Positions 43,926 to 54,670 of a stretch of 64,000 bases of DNA are shown piece after piece (position 1 is the first letter of the stretch; the number at the start of each line of letters is the position of its first letter). The position numbers and the translations under genes were made by a program. The notes beneath the pieces were generated by a model that saw only the letters and a program-made list of their open reading frames with translations, searched no databases and was not told where the DNA came from. Location: NCBI GenBank assembly GCA_032433765.1, contig JAVIAB010000051.1, positions 148,145,275 to 148,209,274 on the forward strand, given 5' to 3'. Source of the DNA: Megaustenia siamemsis. Its lineage: Eukaryota > Mollusca > Gastropoda > Stylommatophora > Ariophantidae.

Positions 43926-44358
43926 TTTTTTTTCCTGGATTAAAATAAAACCTTGACTTGTGATCCACAGAGCGACCAAACAAGACCATAACCTTTATTC
44001 TCCCAAATCCACAGAAAGAATTTGACAGCGCCCAGAAAACTGAACAAACGTCAGAAAGATGTATAGTTTTAATAGTAATCCAACATTATGATAGTCAAGC
44101 AAGGGCCCTCGTTGTAGCCTCAGAGTTTGATGTGTGCCGTGAGCTTTCCGTGCGTTCAGGGAGAAGATTTGTGCATTACCAGAAGCAGTACGAGTGCAGT
44201 CGTTGCAGTCTGTTTGCAAAAACAACAACCAATCGATCCACAATAATGCAACTACACGTGTACATGTTCGTCTGGTAAACTAATTTACTGTAGCTTTATT
44301 CACTTTAGCGGATACATTATTTGGCATTACTGTGTATTTTGCGTTTGTACGTGAGAAT
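43926..44358. other. Spacer without recognised features
   Basis: No coding or repeat signal seen. Confidence 0.35.
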
Positions 44359-44361
44359 TGT

Positions 44362-44517
44362 ATAAAGAGTCCCCGTCACGCCGAGTGGCGTATAGGAAAT
44401 ATGGTGTTAGTGACCATAAATTTTACAGACCTTCGGCACAAGATTTTTGGGGTAATGTGGTCGGTATTACGCCCGTGCCGCTTTACTTTCCCAGAAAAAA
44501 ATCCGGTACCCATTTAA
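44362..44517 (-). mobile_element. SINE-A, 5'-truncated copy
   Basis: Matches the SINE-A body from agtccccgtcacgcc at the left to ccggtacccatttaa at the right, and lacks the tRNA-like head, like the copy at 10880. Confidence 0.85.
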
Positions 44518-44648
44518 TCTTTCCGTACGTTTAACCGCACAGTGCGTCACACTCATTTTGATTAGTGCAAACTGTCATCAGACCATATTCTATTATGTGT
44601 CTTGTATTATCTTGGTATTTGTGAAATCTAATTCCTTGTTTAATTATA

Positions 44649-46074
44649 TATACATTCATATCTATCTATCTATCTATTGACCTTTCGAGCCGTAACCGGC
44701 CCATAGGACGTAGACCAAGATACTCCTTCTCTTATCTGAATTTTTGTTCTAGCAGTTTTCAATTCTTTTAAAGATATTTTATCAAATCTTGCCATTTGTT
44801 TCTGTTTTGTGCAAGCAGCTCTATCTCACTGAGGGAGCCGATTCCTGCTGCTATTGCCTCTCTCATCAATGTTCTTCTCATTGTCTCTCTGGGTCTTCCT
44901 CTTTTCCTCTTACCTGTTCTTTCCCACATGAGGGCTTGCTTTGCTATTCGGTTACTATCTCTTCTCATCTCATGTCCAATATAGGACCATCGTCTTTTCT
45001 TTGTTACTGAAGATATTAGTGGTTGATTGGCGATTTCTGTAATTTCCTCATTTGTTTTGAATTCGTTCCTCGCTATTCCAAGTATTTTCCTTAGACATTT
45101 ATTTTCGAATGCGTTAAACTTTGTTTCTATATCTCTTGTTGTTGTCCAGCTTTCACACGCATACGTAAGGGTTGATAGTACATTTGATTTGAATAGTCTA
45201 AGTTTTGTGTTTGTGTTGATGAGTTTTGATTTCCACAACTTTTCAAGGCTTCTGAAAGACATTGCTGCTTTAGCTATTCTGATTCTAATTTCTTTGCTTG
45301 TATCCCCTTCTCGATCAATGTGACTTCCAAGATTGATAAAGTGGTTGATCTCTTCCACTGGTTTGTTTGCCATGTATATTTTGTCGTCTGTTGGAATTAA
45401 GCTTTTCATGACTTTAGTCTTTTCATGATTGATCTCAAGCCCAATTTTGCTGGCTATTGATGATTTTTCATTTGTGTTTTCCTGCATCGTTTTTATCTGA
45501 CTGCTGATGAGAACTATGTCATCAGCAAAGTCGAGGTCCTCCAAATGGTCTCCTTGTATCCATTCGATGCCTTTATTACCAGTGCAGCATTTCTTCATTA
45601 TGAAGTCCATAACAACTCCAAATAACAAGGGCGATAAAATACATCTTTGTTTAACCCCATTTTCTATTGGGAAACATTCGCTCAGTCCTTCCTCTGTTCG
45701 AACTGCACATGTGTAACCATCATACATTTCTTTAATGATATTTATGATTTTTGATGGTAAGCCATATTGCCTCAGAATTTTCCACAAAGAATCTCGATGA
45801 ATACTGTCAAATGCTTTTATGAAGTCGATGAAGTTAAGTACAAAAGATTTTTGCTTTTCAATGTGTTCCTCCAATATAAGTCATAGAGTGATAATGTGGT
45901 CAAGGCCGCTTCTCCCTTTCCTAAACCCAGCCTGTTCTTCACGCATTACTGTATCTATCGAATCCGTTATTCTATTTAGGATGATCTTGCAGAATAATTT
46001 TGAGGCAACTGACAAAAGTGTCACGCCTCTCCAGTTGTTACAATCTCTAAGATCTCCCTTTTATACATTCATAT
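44649..46074 (-). mobile_element. RTE-type element 2, 5'-truncated, with 13-bp target-site duplication
   Basis: The element spans 44662-46061. The 13-mer tatacattcatat flanks it at 44649-44661 and 46062-46074. Its 3' end, at the left, is a tctatctatctat microsatellite, the usual tail of RTE elements, followed by about 90 bases of 3' untranslated region. It differs from the family at 16188 in protein sequence but has the same plan. Confidence 0.92.
44768..46061 (-). pseudogene. RTE-type reverse transcriptase, 5'-truncated, one in-frame stop
   Basis: From the right the minus-strand frame reads WRGVTLLSVASKLFCKIIL and EQAGFRKGRSGLDHIITL, then a TGA at 45881-45883, then LILEEHIEKQKSFVLNFIDF. Motif A is IDFIKAFDSIHRDSLW. 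Motif B is GVKQRCILSPLLF, where the usual Gly after Gln is Arg. Motif C is DLDFADDIVLISS. The C-terminal part has LTYACESWT, RRWSYIGHEMRRDSNRI and GKRKRGRPRETMRRT, ending DLIKYL. The long open part spans 44768-45874. The TGA is a single-base change from an Arg codon. The copy is recent but truncated, hence dead. Confidence 0.9.
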
Positions 46075-46289
46075 ATAATGTGTTAATAAATATAAACATG
46101 TAGATTAATATTTATAAACATGAAAAATGTGTTCTTTAAATTCGCTACCGTTAAGCTGATAATAACCTTCCGTTCTGAAAGAGTTAAGGTTGCTGATTGC
46201 GGATCAGGATCGACCTCTTGTCCTTTGTTGTCCAGTTTACTCATAACAGAAAGTCATGTCTACTTATTTTTTTTTTTTTTAGTGTCCCA

Positions 46290-46565
46290 TAGTATTTCCA
46301 ACATTTGTCTGCAAAATAATGACATTTCCAAACAACCAAATCATAAAATTCTCAACATTCGTCTGTAAAATCATGACATTTTAAATAAACATCTGTAAAA
46401 TAATGACATTTCGAACATTCTTCTGCATTTGCATTTCCAACATTCGTCTGTAAATTCATGACATTTCCTACATTCTTCTGTAAAACCATGACATTTTTAA
46501 CATTCTTATGTAAAATCATGACATTTTCAACATTCTTGTGTAAAATCATGACATTTCAAACATTC
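46290..46565. repeat. 30-bp minisatellite (TAAAATCATGACATTT)
   Basis: About nine diverged units of taaaatcatgacatttccaa plus cattcttctg. Confidence 0.85.
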
Positions 46566-47285
46566 TTCTATTTCACAATCTCGTACACTGCTTTCAAACA
46601 TTAACATTTTGTTAAGTATTCACTTTCTTTATGTCAGAACAGGCTGTGGTGTAATAGAAAGCAACAACTAAGATGTTTCAGCTTTGCAAACAAGAGAAAA
46701 CCAAACAACCAACGTTTCGACTGAAAAGTCTTCAAATGGAACGAAAAATTCTTTAAAATTCAGAAAAAACTAAAGACTAAACAGTGACCATAGTGTCACG
46801 CCATTTTGTAAATACATAGAAAAAGAAACTGAATTTAGCATTAGAAGACGAACGAAGAGCGGTTCTAAAACTGTGAAGAGAAAAGACGCCAGAAATTTGC
46901 ACATAAAATGCAAGGAAAGGAAGATTAAGTATCTGGGATCTAATAGATCACATAAGAACTTTTGCTCTAATGTCCGTGGACAAAGATGGGTTGGGTTATA
47001 TATTTTTTCAATTTTTACTACTTATACTTGACCATTTGTACATCTCGTCTTTGTTATACACATACTGTCTAATGGTTTTATCATTCTCAGATTCTGGAAA
47101 TCATTGGCATATTTAGATTGAAGCACATCTCCCAGAATTAACAACTATTATTTTAAGAAAAAGGCAGACATATAACGGATGTCTCAAAGCATAAAATGTA
47201 GTAAGAGAGTGACGTAATATACTTAAATGTAATAAGCCACATCACTTGGAGATGAGACGATTTTTGGTATTTGTCCTCGCGACGA
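46566..47285. other. Spacer without recognised features
   Basis: No gene or repeat family recognised. Confidence 0.35.
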
Positions 47286-47289
47286 CTAC

Positions 47290-47705
47290 TGGTGTTTATC
47301 GTGTAGACAACTCGTATTTGTCCTTGAGACGGCTAGTGGTATTTGTCCTTGAGACGGCTAGTGGTATTTGTCCTTGAGACGGCTAGTGGTATTTGTCCTT
47401 GAGACGGCTGGTGGTATTTGTCCTTGAGACGGCTAGTGGTATTTGTCCTTGAGACGGCTAGTGGTATTTGTCCTTGAGACGGCTAGTGGTATTTGTCCTT
47501 GAGACGGCTAGTGGTATTTGTCCTTGAGACGGCTAGTGGTATTTGTCCTTGAGACGGCTAGTGGTATTTGTCCTTGAGACGGCTAGTGGTATTTGTCCTT
47601 GAGACGACTGGTGGTATTTGTCCTTGAGACGGCTAGTGGTATTTGTCCTTGAGACGGCTAGTGGTATTTGTCCTTGAGACGGCTAGTGGTATTTGTTCTA
47701 GCGAC
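47290..47705. repeat. 25-bp minisatellite (GTGGTATTTGTCCTTGAGAC)
   Basis: About 16 units; the central ones are identical apart from one ggctgg and one gactgg variant. The edges are diverged (cctcgcgacgactactgg, ttctagcgacgactagtgg). Confidence 0.96.
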
Positions 47706-47929
47706 GACTAGTGGAATTGATCTTCACATTAATATATTTCCTGACAAATCAACTTTTCAGGCAGCCTAATAACGTCTTTCTCAAAACTATCAACTTTAAT
47801 GTATCTACTTTATTTGATCGTCGCCTCTGCAGATTCAAAATTTTGTCCTATCCATCGAATGAAAGACTTTCTATCTATATTTAGAGCTGTCCGTGTTCTT
47901 TTTTTCTGTTTTTTTTTAAACAGTAATTG

Positions 47930-48345
47930 GTTATTGGTTATTGAAGGCCTCGGTATCACTGCAAACGAATTAAAATCCATAATTGCTCAACCGCCAGTGC
48001 CAGTGGAATCATCCGAATTACTAACTCATCTCCCAAACAAAGAAAGGTAACAACTGTAGTCCCCATCGTAGCAGTCTCAGTACACGCCAAAAGGCATAAG
48101 GCGAAACCGCGCAGAAAGTGAACACAGCCAACTGTTCCCTGTGATACGATATCATCATTCATCGTAAACAATTGGAATATCGAAACATGATCAAAACGGA
48201 TCAGACACACATCTCACGGTGTGCACAGAGCACTTAACTCAGTAGCTCCGGCAGCAAGCCGGACTTGGAACACAAGGAAACTGCAACAAGGAAGACTTTT
48301 CCGACTTAGCTTCAATGGTTCATGTCTCCTGTCCGCCTTTTTGAC
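47930..48345 (-). repeat. Dispersed repeat R3, second copy
   Basis: Begins ttggttattggttattgaag and runs to cctgtccgcctt. Over 90% similar by eye to 53670-54085. On the minus strand there is an 84-codon open frame (47956-48210) including CVHFLRGFALCLLACTETA and VIRMIPLALAVEQLWI. The minus strand near 48250 also reads gagctactgagttaagtgct, similar to a Leu/Ser tRNA A box, so a SINE origin is possible. Confidence 0.8.
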
Positions 48346-48429
48346 CGGATGTTCCAATACTCTCTTCTACCTTGATAACCGTCGAAAGGTTTAGATAGTG
48401 GGTTCACACCTCGCTCTGTTTATATATTC

Positions 48430-48710
48430 AAGCCTCGGCAGCTGAGGGGTTAGTCTGCTCGCTTCCTGATCAGAAGGATCCGGATTCGATCCCCAGAAGC
48501 GGCAGATTTTTATCTTCGAACCGTCAAGGCTCCGGGGTTCACATAGCCAATAAAAATTAGTACCAAAGATCTTTTTTGAGAAGTAAAGGCGGTCTGGCGT
48601 GATATCGACCTTATCACCCTAAAATGTGCTGTGGTCATAGAAAAATATGCTCACAAACATCAAACTCGCCATACAACTAGCAAGCAGTGGATTAACTTTT
48701 ACTTTATTAT
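48430..48710 (+). mobile_element. SINE-B, unexpanded copy
   Basis: Head cctcggcagctgaggggttag (A box), B box ggattcgatcc at 48482-48492, then the body with tagtaccaaagatc, aagtaaaggcggtctggcgt and accttatcaccctaaaatgt, ending in acttttactt. It gives the ancestral single A-box arrangement for comparison with 50951-51190. Confidence 0.85.
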
Positions 48711-48964
48711 AGTGCATATTATGAAATGACTTGTTGAGAGAAACAAACATTGTTTGGTGTTGAGCAAGTATTTAGATAGGAATTTATCTTGTCACCGTAG
48801 CCGTTCAACAGATATGCAGATTATATAATGAGAAACGTTAAAGAAGCGAATAATAAGGAGCAATATGACACTATTACTATTTGAGATCGGGCATTAACAT
48901 AAATACGATAGGCTGATGATACAGCACTTAGTGGCAGTGATATAAGTGTTAGTGCCAGTTCAGT
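48711..48964. other. Spacer without recognised features
   Basis: No coding or repeat signal seen. Confidence 0.35.
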
Positions 48965-49404
48965 GTAAGAAATAATGTTTTGAACTCAATAGATCTATGG
49001 AAGCGAATCATGGACAGTAATCAAAGAAATGAAAAGGCGTTTAGATGCCACAGAGATGGGATTGTTTAGAAGAATGCTGAACGTTCTGTGGACAACTAAA
49101 AAGACCAACGAAGAAATTCTCAAGGAGACCAACAGAAAAAGTGAGCTCCTAAGTAACATCAGAAAGTAACAATCAACATTTTTTGGGCACATCATGAGAA
49201 GAGGAAAATTGGAATACTTGTTTACAACTGGCAAAATAGAGGGAAAGAGAGATCGCGGACGACAATGAGAGAAAGTGCTGCATAGCTTGGTGTCATGGCA
49301 TTGAAAACAGTCAACGATAGAACTGATACGATGCACTGTGGATAGAAGATTGTGGTCGCCTATGATCGCCTACGCGACCCGGTATGGCACATGATGATGA
49401 TGGG
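48965..49404 (+). pseudogene. LINE-X RT C-terminal fragment
   Basis: Reads ESWTVIKEMKRRLDATEMGL near 49005, FRRMLNVLWTTKKTNEEIL, FGHIMRRGKLEYL near 49185-49220 and the PVWHMMM tail near 49380-49402. A stop after SNIRK and small shifts break it. It is 5'-truncated near 48970. Confidence 0.78.
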
Positions 49405-49960
49405 TTAAATGTAATAGTGAGAAACAATACCTGGATCAGAATTTGACATAAACCATACTATTTCTTGATCTTCATCCTTCCAGCGCTGTTTATGTTTTTC
49501 ACCACCGATCTCTATTCTTGTCGCGATGTCCGATCCTATCTAATGCCTGCCTACTTTATTTCTTTTATCAGTGTCCTTCATAATGTCTCTCTAGGTCTGT
49601 ATCCTGATGTTTCCCTTCATAATTTTTTTTATCACAGATAAACTACATGTAGTAGCTGATATGGACACAGATTGGAATGAGAAAAGTAATCATGGCATAG
49701 CTTTATTGAGAAAACAACGAAAACTAAAACAAAAAGACAAAAGTTCAGCAAAGAGAGAAAACAACTGCACAACCAATGGAAAGACATTGATATCACACAC
49801 AAAAATGACATTTGAAGAGCCTGCATTTTTTTCTAATAGTGTGATTGTGAAAGTTAGACAATCAATGAATCTGATGAAGACATCCATAAACGACATTGAA
49901 TCTTTTGCTTATTCTTTCCTTCCTCATTTACCTTTCAGCGTCGGGGGAAGTTATGCTGTT
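49405..49960. other. Spacer; open frame 49607-50116 of uncertain meaning
   Basis: A 169-codon open frame begins at 49607 and runs into the repeat at 49963. Its first part (DTDWNEKSNHGIALLRKQRK, then KLKQKDKSSAKREN) is hydrophilic; the last part is repeat-encoded. I recognise no family and consider it unlikely to be a gene. Confidence 0.3.
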
Positions 49961-49962
49961 AT

Positions 49963-50575
49963 GTTTCCTAGTGTTTCTAATATTCCATCAATCCATCTTG
50001 TGCTCTTCTGTTTGTTTCTGCTGTTGATATGTTACCTAGTGTTTCTAATATTCTATCAATCCATCTTTTGCTCTTCTGTATGTTTCTGCTACTGTTATGT
50101 TCCCTTATGTTTCTAATATCACATCAATCCATCTTTTTTCGTGGTCGGCCCTGGGGTCTGGTGTTCTTACAACGTTTATTTAATGTTCATTGTGTTCTGT
50201 TTTTATCTTTCTGCTTTGTCACGTGGCCAAAAATTGTATCTGCTGTTGCTTTACGTATTCTATATCGGGGGCTATTCCTAGCTTTTTTCTCAGTTCTTCA
50301 TTTCTGATCTTATCTCTCAGACTGTTTCCTGTCATTCGTCTAACACATTTAATCTCTGTAGAGGTTATTTTTCTTATTGTTCTTGCATCTAGGGTCCGGG
50401 TCTGGCACTGATAGCACAACGTTGGGATGAAGATTGTATTGTAGAGTGCCCGTTTTGCCTCCAGAGTTATTTCCTTGTTGGACAACAGTTGTGATAGCTG
50501 TCCACAGATTTGACAAGCTTTGTTGCATCTTGAGTGTATTTCTGCTGTTGGTAAAAAAGACTCAAGATGCAACAA
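49963..50575 (-). pseudogene. LINE-W RT C-terminal fragment with duplicated 3' end
   Basis: Minus-strand frame 50219-50575 reads LESFLPTAEIHSRCNKACQI, LSNKEITLEAKRALYNTIFI, PTLCYQCQTRTL (the LTYGCETW position), KCVRRMTGNSLRDKIRNEEL and KQQQIQFLAT (FFGH position). Further left comes the RPQGRPRKK block near 50130-50160. At 49963-50130 a segment of about 70-77 bases with tttctaatattc and atcaatccatctt is repeated three times, so the 3' end has been tandemly amplified. Confidence 0.7.
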
Positions 50576-50599
50576 ATCTTGTCAAATCTGTGGACAGCT
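50496..50599. repeat. 40-bp inverted repeat at the 5' truncation of LINE-W
   Basis: Arms 50496-50535 and 50560-50599 are complementary over 40 bases with one mismatch, with a 24-base loop. The left arm belongs to the RT fragment; the right arm is an inverted copy of it. Confidence 0.92.
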
Positions 50600-50930
50600 T
50601 TGGATGGCTTTGAATGAAAGTGTTAATAGAGAATAGTCATAATACCATGGACACAGAAACAACAAAAAAGACATTTTTCGAACGCAAGAAACAACTTAAT
50701 GTCATGTTATGTTAGGTTCATTATCACTGTACTGTGGGCACACCCATAGGTGCTCTGATCTTCTCCTCGAAATACTGACAATTTGTTTATGGGGGTATTT
50801 TTGTTTTTCAACTCAGACTTACTGGTGCTAACTTTTTAACGGTAGGGGGAATTGGGGGAGGGGGTTTAAAATTATATTTATAAGGGCCACACCAGGTCTA
50901 AATCAGGCCCTAAATACGGTATGGTCTATG
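50600..50930. other. Spacer with a possible I-group 3' scrap
   Basis: cccataggtgctctgatctt near 50733-50752 resembles, reversed, the I-group gatctgagcacctatgg block. No gene seen. Confidence 0.35.
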
Positions 50931-50934
50931 TCAG

Positions 50935-51435
50935 TACCGGAACCTCAGTTGCTGAGTGGTTAGTGTGCTCGGTGGCTGAGTGGTTAGTGTGCTCGGTGAC
51001 TGAGTGGTTAGTGTGCTCGGTGGCTGAGTGGTTAGTGTGCTCGGTGGCTGAGTGGTTAGTGTGCTCGGTGGCTGAGTGGTTAGTGTGCTCGGTGGCTGAG
51101 TGGTTAGTGTGCTCGGTGGCTGAGTGGTTAGTGTGCTCGGTGGCTGAGTGGTTAGTGTGCTCGGTGGCTGAGTGGTTAGTGTGCTCGCTTCCTGACCAGA
51201 AAGGACAGAGTTCGATCCCCAACAATGGCGGATTTATTTAGGACTGACAAGACTTCGGGGTTCATCCAGCCTCTAAAAATGGGTACCTAAGATTTTTCTG
51301 GGAAGTAAATGCGGCCTGGCGTGATACCGAACACATAACCCAAAAATGTGCCGTTGTCATACAAAATTATGGTCACTAACACAATATTCCCCATACGCCT
51401 CGCAAGGCGTGGAGGGAGCCTCCCTTTACTTCTTA
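50935..51435 (+). mobile_element. SINE-B with ten tandem A boxes
   Basis: Ten copies of a 24-base unit beginning gctgagtggttagtgtgctc start at 50951, 50975, 50999, 51023, 51047, 51071, 51095, 51119, 51143 and 51167. The last runs into gcttcctgaccag and a B box agttcgatccc at 51209-51219. The normal SINE-B body follows, ending in cctttactt. Only the A-box segment is multiplied. Open frames on both strands here follow from the 24-base period. Confidence 0.95.
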
Positions 51436-51439
51436 TGTC

Positions 51440-52390
51440 AGCACCTGCTTGCAAGCCCTAATACCGAAAGAGTATCTAGCGGTCATTGGCTCATTCGAGG
51501 CTTCGGGACACATCTACTACAACTCTCATAATTTCATTGGCCAAACCGAAAAAAGTATTGCCACGCTCCTTAATGTGCACAGGTCTCCAAGGCAAACCAA
51601 ACTGAACTTATTTGTCCTTGATATAAACCGAAACGAAAATTACAGACGCGAAAAAAATAACAGATTGCAAATTTGCATTCAACATAACAATTCTTATCCT
51701 TAGAAACCAGGCAAATCTATACACTGTGTAGTGAAAGCCGACCACAAATGTGATTTGCTAGCAGATCAATTGTTGGGAGAACTCTTCCACGACTGATCAT
51801 GGAACTACTTCAAGTACTTGCCGGCGCTCATCATACACGCATACGTGCCGTCCCGGACCTGGTAACAATGTTTCCTTCTCATGTTTCCTCATTTGATTTC
51901 TCTGTTCTGGAAACGGTACCTGATGACCCAGCGTCAGCGTTTGAAGAGATCTCTTAAAGCCTCACGTACGTTGGCGCTGCTGCTTCCAGACACAATTCAA
52001 TCAGACTGCACAATCGGGACACAGCTGTCTCGGGGTGGAAGAAGAGTCCAGTGGTCTGGCACTTTCCAAATCAATCCGTGGAACTTTTTCTCTCAATCAC
52101 ACGCAGAGTAGCATTCCAGTGACATGAGCACAAATCCCATATGGTTATTATTTCATGAATTTAGACAGTATGATACATTGTTTTGGAAACTTTGACACCC
52201 CAGACCGCTGCTGACTTGAATGCGGACAAGTCTCAACGGACAGGCAAGCTCTAATAGAGAGACTGTTGCTTGCTTAAGGAGTTTTAATCTGTCTGTCGAT
52301 GGGAAGTTAAAAGTTGATATATTCAGGGCTTGAATTCCATTTTTGATAGTAGAGGTTTCTTGGAGTTTGAGAAAATAGGCTGATGTGTGT
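51440..52390. other. Single-copy spacer without recognised gene
   Basis: Complex sequence with short open frames (51449-51703, 51881-52111) that I do not recognise. No repeat of this region is seen elsewhere in the window. Confidence 0.4.
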
Positions 52391-52398
52391 GTCTCGTA

Positions 52399-52904
52399 TG
52401 ATGTATGTATGTATGTATGTATGTATGTATGTATGTATGTATGTATGTATGTATGTATGTATGTATGTATGTATGTATGTATGTATGTATGTATGTATGT
52501 ATGTATGTATGTATGTATGTATGTATGTATGTATGTATGTATGTATGTATGTATGTATGTATGTATGTATGTATGTATGTATGATGTATGTATGTATGTA
52601 TGTATGTATGTATGTATGCATTTATGTGTGTATGTATGTATGTATGTATGCATGGATGTATGTATGTATGTGTGTATGTATGTATGTATGTATGTATGTA
52701 TGTATGTATGTATGTATGTATGTATGTATGTATGTATGTATGTATGTATGTATGTATGTATGTATGTATGTATGTATGTATGTATGTATGTATGTATGTA
52801 TGTATGTGTGTGTGTATGGATGTATGTAAGTATGTATGTGTGTATGTATGTGTGTGTGTGTATGTATGTATGTATGTATGTATGTGTGTATGTTTATATG
52901 TATG

Positions 52905-52940
<36 letters not shown>

Positions 52941-53391
52941 TGTATGTATGTATGTATGTATGTGTGTAAGAATGTATGTATGTATGTATGTATGTATGTA
53001 TGTGTGTGTGTGTATGTATGTATGTATGTATGTATGTATGTATGTATGTATGTATGTATGTATGTATGTATGTATGTATGGATGTATGTATGTATGTATG
53101 TATGTATGTATGTATGTATGTATGTATGTATGTATGTATGTATGTATGTATGTATGTATGTATGTATGTATGTATGTATGTATGTATGTATGTATGTATG
53201 TGTGTGTGTGGTGTGTGTGAATGTGTGTGGATATGTGTGTGAGTGTATGCGTGCATGAATGTATGTATGTATGTATGTATATGAGTACATGTGTGTATGT
53301 GTATATGTATGTATGTTTGTGTGTATGTAAGTATGTATGTATGAATGTATGCATGCATGCATGTATATATGTATATATGTATGTATGTATT

Positions 53392-53425
<34 letters not shown>

Positions 53426-53665
53426 TGTATGTATGTATGTATGTATGTATATATGTATATATGTATGTATGTATAGATGTATATATGTATGTATTTATGC
53501 ATGTATGTATGTATATATGTATGTATGTATGTATGTATATATGTATGTATGTATAGATGTATAGATGTATAGATGTATATATGTATATATGTATGTATGT
53601 AGGTATGTATGTAGGTATGTATGTATGTATATATATGTTTGTATTTATGTATTTATATATGTTTA
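52399..53665. repeat. (ATGT)n microsatellite, about 1.26 kb
   Basis: Almost pure tatg repeats to about 53210, then increasing atatatg, gtgtg and agatg interruptions. Frames encoding MYVC, HTYI or YVCM repeats on both strands are artefacts. Confidence 0.97.
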
Positions 53666-53666
53666 T

Positions 53667-54085
53667 ATTGGTTATTGGTTATGGAAGGCCTCGGTATCAC
53701 ATCAAACGAATTAAAATCCATAATTGCTCAACCGCCAGTGCCAGTGGAATCATCTGAATTACTAACTCATCTCCCAAACAAAGAAAGGTAACTGTAGTCC
53801 CCATCGTAGCAGTCTCAGCACACGCCAAAAGACATAAGGCGAAACCGCGCAGAAAGTTAACACAGCCAACTGTTCCCTGTGATACGATATCATCATTCAT
53901 CGTAAACAAGCGCCATATCGAAGCAGGATCAAAACGGATGAGACACACAGCTCACGGTGTGCACAGAGCACTTAACTCAGTAGCTCCTGCAACAAGCCGG
54001 ACTTGGAATATGAGGAAACTGCAAGAAGGAACACTTTTCAGACATAGCCTTCAATGGTTCCTGCCGCCTATCCACCATATACCAT
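53667..54085 (-). repeat. Dispersed repeat R3, third copy
   Basis: Begins attggttattggttatggaag directly after the TATG array. Its minus-strand open frame (53697-53948, 83 codons) matches that of the second copy apart from a 3-base deletion near 53790 and substitutions. Ends near gcctatccaccatat. Confidence 0.8.
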
Positions 54086-54394
54086 GGGAGTTCACGTCCT
54101 CCCGAAAATGATGATCGTCATAGCACTTGATGATGTTAGGCCATCATTGATGACTCCAATTCCAAACATATAGACACACAGTGGTGGTAAGTTATCATTT
54201 CCAATCCAACAGAAGCCACATGACCTGTAGTTAGTAAAATTACAGAGAGAATATGATTTTGTGACCTTCACTGATTCACTCTTAGATGTGAATGTGTAGT
54301 TTACACAAGAGGAGAAGTTTTCAACTACAGTGATCCCATTTAAGGCAATTCTGGGATAGCAAGGGAAGTCTCCTTTATAGCAGCAGAACTTGAT
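54086..54394. other. Spacer without recognised features
   Basis: No coding or repeat signal seen. Confidence 0.35.
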
Positions 54395-54670
54395 GTTCTC
54401 TCAATATTCTTCTATAAAACCACATTTCTACAGCCTACAGTGATGTTCTTGTTTGCAGTCCTATTGTCCATGATTCACATCCCTATGGCTCTACGTAACA
54501 TTTAAGAACTCTTTAAGAACTTTTTTTTCTTGTTTCTATTGTCAAAAATGGATTGTACAGTACTTAATTTTTTTGGAATGCTGCTTTTGCCTGAGCCATT
54601 CTTCATCTCACCTCTGTTGTACATCTACCATCTGAGGTTAACATTGTTCCCAGATATTTAAATTCATTAT
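54395..54670 (-). pseudogene. LINE-Y RT fragment, minus strand
   Basis: Reversed, it matches 57765-58020 of the LINE-Y copy: EMRNGSGKSSIPKK-type frames near 54580, the cattttgacaatagaaac block, and MWFYRRIL near 54410-54440. Heavily frameshifted. Confidence 0.7.

Noticed and set aside
48430..48510. Genuine tRNA gene at the SINE-B head
   Set aside because: A and B boxes are present, but the sequence lacks a proper acceptor stem and anticodon arm and is followed by a SINE body.
49607..50116. 169-codon open frame
   Set aside because: Its second half is the triplicated LINE-W end; the first half has no recognisable family.
52153..53564. Open frames of MYVC and HTYI repeats up to 343 codons
   Set aside because: Translation of a TATG microsatellite in all frames.
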